The notes beneath the pieces were generated by a model. That model was not told where the DNA came from. It did no database searches and was given only the letters and a program-made list of their open reading frames with translations. From the NCBI GenBank assembly GCA_030015575.1, contig JASDDO010000014.1:168673911-168737910 (forward strand): 64,000 bases of DNA, in the 5' to 3' direction. Origin of the DNA: Agapanthus africanus. Lineage: Eukaryota > Streptophyta > Magnoliopsida > Asparagales > Amaryllidaceae. A program made the translations under genes and the position numbers. Below, in pieces: positions 21,961-31,703 of the stretch (positions are counted from its first letter, which is position 1; each line of letters begins with the position of its first letter).

Positions 21961-21966
21961 AATAAA
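21961..21966 (+). terminator. Poly(A) signal of the PMD gene
   Basis: AATAAA 86 bp after the TAA stop, within a T-rich stretch typical of plant 3' ends. It supports a self-contained plus-strand transcription unit. Confidence 0.55.
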
Positions 21967-22079
21967 AGATACATTTTTCTTCTAAATGACGTGTCTCTTT
22001 TCATTGAATGCGTTTGCGGACAATTTATCTTGATCTCCTTGCAGGACAGTGATGGCTTAGGATTCAGGGTTAAGATCCG

Positions 22080-22860
22080 CTTCCTAAGACTTTTGCATTT
22101 TATGAGCTACGAGGGTCTCATAAAGAGTTTTTTTCCCCATGGGTCGAGAGGATCCCATAGGCGTAAGTCCTTCTTAAGAATCGTGAGGATTCTTAAGCGG
22201 GTTTTCCCTTGAGAGTCTTAAGGATTTCACAAGAGAGTTTTCTTCCTTACAGGTCGTGAGGACCTGCAAGTGCTGGATGTGGTCGCCCTTATCCGTGTTT
22301 CACAGGGTCAGGGGTTGCTCCAGGTATCGTAGTTTAAAGACGTCGCGGTCAAGGTTAAGGACATCATAGTCCGTGGGTTTAAGGACTCCACAATCCGATG
22401 TTAGTTTTAAGACATCACGGTCAAGGTTAAGGACCTCATAGTCCGATGTTAGTTTTAAGACACCACGGTCAAGGTTAAGGACCTCATAGTCCGTGGATTT
22501 AGGGACTCCACAGTCCGATGTTAGTTTTAAGACATCACGGTCAAGGTTAAGGACCTCATAGTCCGTGGATTTAGGGACTCCACAGTCCGTTGTTAGTTTT
22601 AAGACATCACGGTCAAGGTTAAGGACCTCATAGTCCGTGGATTTAGGGACTCCACAGTCCGATGTTTGGTTGCAGGGACCCGTCACCTCTTGGAAGACGT
22701 TGAGGAATTACAACATCAGGCATCAAAGGAGTGAAGAGATGTACCCTTAAACCAAAGTAGAATCAGTACAGAATCAGGGTGGTTGATTGTTAGTTTTAAG
22801 ACATTACGGTCGAGGTTAAGGACATCATAGTCCGTGGATTTTAAGGACTCCACAGTCCGG
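22080..22860 (-). repeat. 3' non-coding arrays of element C: cassettes and GGAC units
   Basis: 22080-22260 holds inverted copies of the hairpin cassettes (ATGAGCTACGAGGGTCTCAT and similar). From 22320 to 22860 units repeat at 72 bp (GGGACTCCACAGTCC at 22503, 22575 and 22647), with GGACCTCATAGTCC and GACATCACGGTC. These units contain GGAC/GTCC inverted arms and also occur in the C LTRs (14160-14400). The long minus-strand frame here is a by-product of the 72-bp period. Confidence 0.8.
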
Positions 22861-24013
22861 TATTTGCTCTGGATGCTTCATACGGGTTCACTGCCGTGCT
22901 TGGCGAGGACCAGGCTCCGCTCTGGGCGTTTTCCGCGGGGTCAAAGAGTGACATTATCCGCGTTCCACGTGACCAGGAAGTTTGCACTAGATGCTTCACA
23001 CGGGTTCACTGCCGTGCTCGGCGAGGACTAGGCTCCGCTCTGGATGCTTCACACGGGTTCACTTCCGTGCTCTGCGAGGACCAGGATCCGCTCTGGACGT
23101 TTTCCACGGGGTCAAAGAGTGACGTTATCCGCGTTCCACGTAACCAGGAATTTTGCACTAGATGCTTCACACGGGTTCACTGCCGTGCTCGGCGAGGACC
23201 AGGCTCCGCTCTGGATGCTTCACACGGGTTCACTGCCGTGCTCTGCGAGGACCAGGATCCGCTCTGGACGTTTTCCACGGGGTCAAAGAGTGACGTTATC
23301 CGCGTTCCACGTAACCAGGAATTTTGCACTAGATGCTTCACACGGGTTCACTGCCGTGCTCGGCGAGGACTAGGCTCCGCTCTGGATGCTTCGCACGGGT
23401 TCACTGCCGTGCTCTGCGAGGACCAGGATCCGTTCTGGACGTTTTCCACGGGGTCAAAGAGTGACGTTATCCGCGTTCCACGTAACCAGGAATTTTGCAC
23501 TAGATGCTTCACACGGGTTCACTGCCGTGCTCGGCGAGGACTAGGCTCCGCTCTGGATGCTTCATACGGGTTCACTGCCGTGCTCTGCGAGGACCAGGAT
23601 CCGCTCTGGACGTTTTCCACGGGGTCAAAGAGTGACGTTATCCGCGTTCCACGTAACCAGGAATTTTGCACTAGATGCTTCACACGGGTTCACTGCCGTG
23701 CTCGGCGAGGACTAGGCTCCGCTCTGGATGCTTCACACGGGTTCACTGCCGTGCTCTGCGAGGACCAGGATCCGCTCTGGACGTTTTCCACGGGGTCAAA
23801 GAGTGACGTTATCCGCGTTCCACGTAACCAGGAATTTTGCACTAGATACTTCATACGGGTTCACTGCCGTGCTCGGCGAGGACTAGGCTCCGCTCTGGAT
23901 GCTTCACACGGGTTATTTTCCGTGCTCTGCGAGGACCAGGATCCGCTCTGGACGTTTTCCACGGGGTCAAAGAGTGACGTTATCCGCGTTCCACGTAACC
24001 AGGAATTTTGCTG
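22861..24013 (+). repeat. 171-bp tandem repeat, about 6.5 copies
   Basis: The landmark TTTTGCACTA recurs at 23151, 23322, 23493, 23664 and 23835, exactly 171 bp apart. Each unit contains two copies of a subunit of about 52 bp (GATGCTTCACACGGGTTCAC...) plus a third part with TTTTCCACGGGGTCAAAGAG. Because 171 is divisible by 3, a 372-codon frame stays open across the array (22896-24014); I see no domain and treat it as fortuitous. Amplified repeats in the 3' region are known from Retand-type Tat elements. Confidence 0.9.
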
Positions 24014-25769
24014 ATTGTATCCGCATTTCACGGGATGGAGGTTTGACTGTTTGCGATATGTATACCACCGAGCCATGGAACTGGGAGTTGCCGCTGTTCC
24101 GCTTAGCTTAGCGTTGTGTCCGTTGTTATGAGACGAGTGTTGAAACAATCTCCAGGTCTCCTTTGGCCCGTCGAGACTTGGCTTCCTCTTCTGATGAAAC
24201 CTGGGAAAAGTATGATCCCTTTTTTGTTTACGCCCTTGGATTGTGTACAGGGTGTGATGGAACATCACCTGTAGGGCATAAATTGAAACCCTTTTTTTTA
24301 TATTTTATTTCTTTTTCCGCGATGCTCTATCATTTCAGTTTTTATATCGCGGAGGTCGCGATTGCCCTATCATTTCGGTGATTTTTCGCGGTGCCCAATC
24401 ATTTCGGCTATTTTTTTCATTTTCACTCGCTGTTTTTTATTGCGAGTTGCCCCATCATTTCGGCTATTTTTCATGCATACATTTTTACTTGCTGCTTTTT
24501 ATTGCAAGTTGTCCCATCATTTCGGCTATTTCGTATGCATGTGTGGCTTGCTAGCTTTTTCGCCGCAAGCTTGGATTTTAGACACCGATTTCGGCATCAG
24601 CACCGCTGCAACTGGGATGTTGCCAGGAGCGAATCATCATTTGCCTCTGTCGATGTCGAACAAAGGTGGCTTAGTAAACAGGGTTAAAGGTCCTGTCGAC
24701 CAAGGCTTTTGACTTCATGAGCCGTAAGGGTCTCACAAAGGTATTTCTCCTTACAAGTCGTGAGGATCTTGCAGGTGTATTTTCTCCTTAGGGATCATGA
24801 GGATTTCTAAGTGTATGTTCCTCTGTAAGTCGTAAGGATCCTACAAGAGAGTTTTCTCCTTATAAGTCGAGAGGAATTATAAGGGTTGTTCACCATATGG
24901 ATATGTCCCTAGTCACGGGTGTGACTTTGCTGTGGAAATGTTTATTCGCGCCCGTGGATTGTATACAAGGGTCAGTATTGAGCCGCTTGTAGGGCAATAT
25001 CGAAGGTTGTGGGGGATCTGCTTAAGAACAGGTTTAGGTTTCTGTAACTTAAGACTTTCAAATCTCATGAGCCGTGAGGGTCCCATAAGAGAATTCTCCT
25101 TACGAGTCGTGAGGATCTCGCAAGTGTATTTTCTCCTTAGGAATCGTGAGGATTCCTAAGTGTGTTGCTCCTTTGTGAGTCGTAAGGATCTCACGCGGGT
25201 GGTTTCTCCTTACAAGGCTGGGAGGACCTTATAAGTGTCTTTTAACGAGGTTGCGCCCTTTCGGGTTTTCACAAACACTCGCCGGTAGTCCTGCTGTTTT
25301 TACTCACGGAGCCCTTTCGGGTTTTCATCCGTGCCCATTTTGCTTATGGACATACCGTTTTTTTTTATTCTTTTCATTTTCTTTTTCTTCTTTTTTTTTA
25401 CGAGGCCGCGCCCTTTCGGGTTTTCACGAACACTCGCCGGTAGCCCTGCTGTTTTTACTCACGGAGCCCTTTCGGGTTTTCATCCGTGCCCTTTTTGCTT
25501 ATGGACATACCGTTTTTATTTATTATATTTTTTTTATCTCGTCAGCCTAAGGATGCTGCGGTATTAGTTTAAAGACGTTTCGGTCCGCTATTAGTTTAAG
25601 GACATTTTGGTCCGTCGTTAGTTTAAGGACGTTTCAGTCCGTCGTTAGTTTAAGGACGTTTCGGTCCGTCGTGGAGAGAGCCGGCTACTACTTATAGAGC
25701 TTTGAGCTTTAGGAAGATAGCGAGCGGACATAGTCGTCGTCATCTATCATTGACCTAGGCTGTGGCTCA
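24014..25769 (-). repeat. 3' non-coding arrays of element C next to integrase
   Basis: Mirror image of the B arrays. 24290-24540: CATTTCGGCTATTTTT/GCGAGTTGCCCCATC units. 24590-24700: single-copy link. 24713-25240: hairpin cassettes. 25241-25520: two long units with CCCTTTCGGGTTTTCA. 25560-25680: GTTTAAGGACGTTTCGGTCC units. No gene is seen apart from the end of integrase at 25770. 24014-24290 shows nothing I recognise. Confidence 0.75.
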
Positions 25770-26700
25770 TTAAGCGTAGTATTTCTTTAGGAAGCGGCCG
25801 TTTATTGGCCTGAAAGGCCTTTCACCATGCATGTCCATGAGTAAATAGACCCCACCCTGGTAGACCTTATCTATGATGTACGGGCCTTCATAGTTTGGCT
25901 CGAATTTTCCCCGCTTGGCGTGATTGGGGATCATAGGTCTTTTGACCACTAGTACGAGTTCGCCTTGGCGGAACGTCCTCGGCCTGGTCAATCTTTCGTA
26001 CGAGCGCGTCATCTTTGCTTTGTAGGCCTCTAGATTTTGTTGCGCTATGAGCCGGGTTTCGTCGAGGGCATCAAGCTCCTCAAGCCGAAGGTGAGCATTT
26101 TCTTCGTCCGTCAGCTCGTAGTGGACTGCCACTCGTAGAGAGGGTAACTCTACCTCGAAGGGGAGCACTGCTTCCGTCCCAAATACCAATGCGTACGGCA
26201 TTGTGTTCGTGGCCGTCTTGAACGTAGTTCGATAGGCCCAGAGAGCTTCTTGCAGTCTTTCGTGCCAGTCTTTCTTATTTCGTGACACCGTTTTCTTCAT
26301 GATCTTCGTCAAGGTCTTGTTGAAGGCCTCGGCCAGACCGTTAGCTCGTGAATTGTAAACTGAAGAATATCTCCAGTCTATATTGTGCTGCTGCGCGAAG
26401 CGGCTAATCTTATGGCTTCTGTAGGCCGGCCCGTTATCGGAGATAATCCGCCGTGGAGTTCCAAACCGATAGATGACGTGCGTCTTGAAGAAGTGGAGGA
26501 TATTCTCCGTCTTCACTTCCCTCAGCGGTACTGCTTCTGCCCATTTGGAGAAGTAATCAGTTGTCGCCAGGATGAAACGATGTCCCCGGGACGATGCTGG
26601 TTCGATGGGGCCGACTATGTCAGTCCCCCACCTTTTGAATGGCCAGCTAGCCACCGTCGGATGTAGTGGATTCGGATGTTGGTGGATCCCCATGGATTTG
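25770..26700 (-). pseudogene. Integrase core and C-terminus (element C)
   Basis: A 317-codon frame entered by a frameshift near 26690. It holds the catalytic triad: Asp in WGTDIVGP, Asp in ISDNGPAY and Glu in NGLAEAFNK, then the GPY module (NYEGPYIIDKVY) and GRFLKKYYA at the end. It is about 90% similar by eye to the B integrase and, unlike B, keeps the residues before the catalytic Glu. The zinc-binding N-terminus lies in the adjacent frame. No chromodomain is present. The first Met in the frame is not a natural start. Confidence 0.85.
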
Positions 26701-28284
26701 GCACGAGTGGCACTGCTTCGCATATTCGAGGCAGTCCTGGATCATCGTGGGCCAGTAGTAACCTATCCGTTTAATTTTTAACTTCATCTTTGGGCCTGCT
26801 TGATGAGAACCACAGATTCCGTCATGAACCTCTTGAACGACTCTTTCTGCTTCGTCAGGTCCTAAACATCTCAGCCACAGAGAATCAAACGACCTCTTAT
26901 ACAGAGTATTATTGACGAAAGCGAAAGATAGAGCTCGTTTCATGAGCTGATGTCTTGAGGACGCTTCTTCGGGCATTCGGTGGGACTTAAAGTAGTCTAT
27001 GAAGACTTCCCTCCAGTCCTCAGCCTTCTCACGGTCTTTTATTTGTAGGGTCGTCTGCTCAGTCGCTCCTTTTTCTTCGTATGATTCCGGAGATATTTCT
27101 GCTAGGGCAAGCACTCGACGGCTTTGTACCATGATTTTAACGTCATCGAGGTTCTCGTTAGCCAATTCTTTAGCGAGCTTTGCTAACGCGTCCGCTTTGC
27201 TATTTTCCGCGCGTGGTATGCTTTCCAAAGTGTAGGAGGGAATTTGGGTCAATAGTTGTTGCACCTTTTCGCCGTACTTTACCAACTCCGGTTTGCACGT
27301 TTGGTAGTCACCATTTACTTGACTAACGACCAGTTGAGAATCCCCATATATAAGGAGGTCTTCAATTCCCATGTCGATGGCGATCTCGAGGCCCGCTATT
27401 AAAGCTTCGTATTCGGCTTCATTGTTCGTCCTCGATTCCGTTAAGGAGAAAGCAAAGCGCATTATCCCTCCTTGTGGGGTTACAAAGATAAGGCCTACTC
27501 CCGACTTGACTATAGGGGTACTTTGTTTGCGCTTCTTTACGGAGGACGCTCCATCGAAATAAAGTTCCCATCGGGTACCACCGCTGTCGATCGCGTCAAA
27601 CGCATGTTCATCTGGCAAATCGCAATTCAGAGGAGAATCAGCCGGTATCGGATGTTCAGCGAGAAAGTCGGCGATGGCCTGGCCTTTCACTGCCTTGAGA
27701 GGTCGATACGTTATCGAGAACTCCATCAGGAGTAGAGCCCATTTAGCGAGTCGACCCGTCAATATAGCCTTTGACATCAAATATTTAAGAGGGTCCACCT
27801 TCGAGATGAGACGGACTTTGTGTGCCAACGCATAGTGCCTGAGCTTTGTTATCGCGAAGATCAACGCCAAGCAGTGTTCTTCAATGGGAGAGTAGTTGCT
27901 TTCTGCCCCGAGCAGAACTCGACTTAAGTAGTAGAGTGCTCTCTCATTTCCTTGATCGTTCTCTTGTGCCCATAATGCGCCTAAGGAACCTTCGAGGGCG
28001 GTCGTATAAAGAATGAGGGGTTTTCCCTTGACCGGCGCAGCCAACACCGGAGGGTTCTGCAAGTACTGCTTGATCTCGTCTAGTGCGCCTTGGCATTTAT
28101 GATCCCAAACAAATGGAGTTCCCTTCTTCATCAGGTGGCTGTAAGGACGGCACTTGCCTGAAAGATTGGCGATGAATCGCCGGATGTATGCGAGCTTCCC
28201 TTGGAGAGACCGCAACTGTTTGAGGGTTCTTAGCGGAGGCATTTTTATGATCGCCTTGATCTTAGATGGATCTATTTCGATACC
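26690..28284 (-). pseudogene. RNase H, aRNH and integrase N-terminus (element C)
   Basis: Continues the RT frame after the TGA at 28285-28287. First comes the RT connection and classical RNase H (LYTTALEGS; the usual first Asp is absent, so probably degenerate). Then aRNH with ELYFDGASS, NNEAEYEAL, IYGDSQLV and KADALAKLA, all four acidic positions present. Then a linker and the integrase zinc-binding region with CGSHQAGPK and CHSCQIH. The frame runs off into nonsense after 26690. Dual RNase H assigns the element to the Tat lineage. Confidence 0.88.
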
Positions 28285-29274
28285 TCAGTGTCGGATGATG
28301 AATCCCAGGAATTTACCCGAGGAGACTCCGAACGCACATTTGAGGGGATTCATCTTCAAATTATATTGCCGAAGGCGTTGAAATACAGTCTTCAGATGCG
28401 CTAAGTGCTCTTCGTATGACATGCTCTTCACCACGAGGTCATCAATATAGCACTCGACGATGTCATGTATGAGATCGTCGAAGATCTTTGTCATGGCCCT
28501 TTGATAGGTAGCACCAGCGTTCTTTAGACCAATGGGCATAACCCTGTAGCAGAATATACCCAAAGGGGTCCGGAAAGCGGTGTGCTTCTGGTCTTTGGGA
28601 TGCATCTTTATCTGATTGTACCCTGATGAACCGTCCATAAAGGAGAAAACCTCGTGAGTGGACGTGTTATCTATCATTAGCTCGGTTACCGGTACTGGAA
28701 AATCGTCCTTCGGACAGGCTTTATTGAGATCCCTGAAATCCACGCATATGCGTACCGTCCCATTTTTCTTCATTACCGGGACGATATTGGCGATCCAGTT
28801 GGGATATTGGACTTCTTGGATAAATCCAGAATCGATCAGCTTCTTAACGTCGGCGTTGATGCTCATTTCAAGCTCGAGTCGCATCCTTCTCGGCGCCTGC
28901 TTGACTGGCTTGATGTCCGGGGATATCGCTAATTTATGCACGGCAATCTCCGGATCTAATCCTGGCATCTCGGAATAGTTCCACACGAAGCAGTCTTTAT
29001 GCTGTAGAAGCACGTTCTTTAACGCGGCCACCCTTTCTTCAGATAGCAGCTCGCTGACGAATGTCGGTCGCGGATCATCTGCCGATCCCAGCTCAATCTT
29101 CTTGAGGTTATCTGCAGTAGTATGTATGCCATCTTCCAGTTCTTTCGGAGCTGGCGGAAATTCTGAGATCACCTCATCATTGCTGTTCTCAAAGCACCAG
29201 GGAAGGTCATCCATATTCTCGGGCTCTTCTTTTAATATCGTAATCGTGTAACAGGTGCGAATCCGCTTCCAGGG
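28285..29274 (-). pseudogene. Reverse transcriptase (element C)
   Basis: RT of Ty3/Gypsy type. It opens with an N-terminal stretch (LLQHKDCFVWNYSEMPG). Fingers/palm motifs in order: VKKLIDSGFIQEV, CVDFRDLNKACPKDDFPVP, FMDGSSGYNQI, TAFRTPLGIFCYRVMPIGLKNAGATYQR and YIDDLVVKS (the catalytic Asp pair). It ends at TGA (28285-28287) just after KFLGFIIRH; the frame continues unchanged beyond. A TAG at 29275-29277 separates it from the upstream domain, also in frame. The catalytic residues I can see are intact, so this gene died by few mutations. Confidence 0.9.
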
Positions 29275-29571
29275 CTAAGGTGGATCTGGTCCCGCTTTTG
29301 CGGTTTTGGGTTCGTGCTTTTGTGGCGGCGCTACCCTCCAGCCGTTGGATAAAGCGAATCTGCCCTGTTGGTATTGGTCCTCGACCCAGTTCTTGAAGGT
29401 GAAGCAGTCTTCGGTAGGATGTCCTATGGCTCGGTGATAAGAGCAATAGCTCAGATGAGAAGCCTTGTTAGCTCGCTCAGGGTGCTTAGACTCTGGAAGC
29501 GCGATCATTTGATGTTTTATAGCGAGCTCGAGTAACTTCTCCGTCTTGTCTCGAGGGAAGGAATACGCTCA
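29275..29571 (-). pseudogene. Extra knuckle domain between protease and RT (element C)
   Basis: About 98 codons between in-frame TGA (29569-29571) and TAG (29275-29277). It reads AYSFPRDKTEKLLELA, then the knuckle CSYHRAIGHPTEDC and FKNWVEDQYQQGRFALS. This copies the gag segment PYSFPRDKTKRLFELA...CPYHQTVSHPIEDC...EDQYLQGKFALS, so part of gag was duplicated into pol. Tat elements normally go from protease to RT. A nucleic-acid-binding role is likely from the motif, but unproven. Confidence 0.7.
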
Positions 29572-31703
29572 ACTCATCTTCTTCGTGAGGGACAAATCCG
29601 GACCGCGCAATGCCCGCTCACGTGACTCTCTAATCCTGCATTGTTGTTGTCGGCTCCTCTTTCCGCTTCTTGATTTATTTCTGCCTTTGCGTCGGGCCTT
29701 TCGTACAACGGGTTGACAGGGATGAGCATCTTCGTCTTTTGCAGCCTGTTGAAACAGACGTTGCGTCTTGGCTTTCTCGTAGATGGCCATCTCGCGGTTG
29801 TGGTCTTCCCGAGCTTTTTGACCCGCTTTCCTGATAAGCTTGTCCATTCGTTCTTCAAATGACGGACTCGGCCCTTCAATCGCGGGATCTAGTTTTGATG
29901 AGGGGTTGGCATTTCCTGACAGGGCGTCCTCTTCTTCATCAAAGGTATATATGGCGTAGCTACTGTGGGCCCGTTCCCGTTTTCCGGCTCTCACGTATCC
30001 AAGCCCAAGTGTTTCCATTTTCCCGTTGGGCAATTTGCGTTGAGTCCCAGGGACATCCCAAATCCCGTTGTAGAACCGAGCTTGTCGAACAGTCTGTTTT
30101 AAGGGTACTCCTTGGCTCTTCAATAGCCTCTTTAGTCCATTTGTATAGTATCTGGGCAAACGGATGGGTTGGAGCCTGTCGAGTGTAGCATCCGCGCCAT
30201 GCCAGATCTCTTTCTCTACTTTCGTCTCTGAGGATCGGTAGAATAGGATTGCCTTCTCACCCCTTTTCCTGGGAGGGACGTAAAACGTTTGCAGGTCCTG
30301 CACATTGTAAGCTTGAAGTGTGTCGAGATCCTTATAGTGTTCTCGCGGCACCATGGTGATTTGCAAACTCTGATCATCGCTAGGGGGTGCTTGTATTGAC
30401 GGTCGATTGGAGAACACGGCATTAACCTCATCTTCCGAGTCACTTCCGAAGACCAACATGGGGGCGGGCGTCCCCGGGTTGTTGCGTTGAGATGGCCCAG
30501 CATAAACTATCTCTTCTTCTTCTTCGGTATCGCTCCCGAAAACAGGGATGGTGGCGGCGGCTTTGTTCTCCGGCTTGCGGCACCTTTCTGTATCCTCGAA
30601 ATCTGGCAAAAAGTACTTCGCATCTTCGTATTTGCGGACTTCGTTCACGGAAAATGGGTTTAGCTCACCTGTTACGGTATGCTCGAAACCATCCTTAAAG
30701 TACTTCATACACTGATGTTGTGTAGAAGGGATGATGTTGTACTCGTGTAACCAAGGGCGACCGAGCAAGGCGTTGTAGCAGGTCTTGGCGTCAATGACAT
30801 AGAATTTGATGTCTGTGACGAGTAGTTCGAAGCGTAATGTTAGTATTACGGATCCGAGAGTCCGTGACGATTGTGAATCGAAACCGGAGATGGTAATTTT
30901 GTCACGAGCGAGGTGTTGCACACTCATGCAGATTTCCTTTAACACCCGAACGTTAAGGAGATTGACGGAGGATCCATTATCCACTAGGATCTTGCCTATC
31001 TTGATATCATGGCAGTACCCAGAGACATATAGGGGACGGTTGTGGTCGCACGTCCCGAGAAGGAGGTCTTCGTCACCGAAAGTGATGTCGGCCGTATGCA
31101 CTTCCTCCAGTTCATCCTTCATCTTTTCCGCAGCAAGGAAGGCTTGGAATTTCTCAGGTTCTTGTAACGCCTTAATTAGTGAATCTCGCGCTTCTTTTGA
31201 TAACAGGAGGGCATCGAGAATGCTAAGTTGAGAAGGTAGCTTCCTTAGGTGCGCCAGGATATTGTAGTCCACCTTACCCTTACTGGGAGGGTCTTTGGTA
31301 GTCAGCTCTTTCATGACTTGGTCATCTAAAGTGATATCCTCAGTGACCTTTCCCTTTCCCTTATCTTTTCTATTTGCGGGCCCGAGATTCTTTTCTGGGA
31401 GCGTGCGATTGCGCAGCTGAATGTTTTCGCAGGCCTCCGGTTCCTCCTCTTTTCCTAAAACGGATTCTTTAAAGAGAGGGCCCAGAGCCATTTCTTCATC
31501 AGAGTCGCTCCCAAAGGTGAGAACTTGTGACCCTCCGGCGTTAACCATGTAACAGTTGCCAGTGGTTCTGTTGTGCCCGTCGGCAGTACTTCTTCGTTCC
31601 CGACGGGTCTTGCGTTTCATGCGCTTAAAATGTTGTCGATGAGCAACATATCCCTGCCACCATATCTTAAAGGCGTTGCACTCCTCCGTGGGGTGTGAAA
31701 TTT
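29569..31703 (-). pseudogene. Aspartic protease region (element C)
   Basis: A 716-codon frame whose listed Met is not a natural start; it continues gag after a 1-bp shift near 31702. It begins inside a second knuckle copy (residues ISHPTEEC visible). The retropepsin region is near residue 247 with active site VDNGSS, and LLGRPWL near its end. A long charged region follows, with GLGYVRAGKRER, a Glu/Lys-rich helix and a very basic tail (KARRKGRNKSRSGKRSR). Protease would cut the polyprotein. The region after it resembles the linker of Tat polyproteins, function unknown. Confidence 0.82.

Noticed and set aside
22896-24014. A 372-codon open frame as a novel repeat protein.
   Set aside because: It is explained by a 171-bp tandem repeat whose length is a multiple of three; overlapping frames are also open and no start context or domain is seen.
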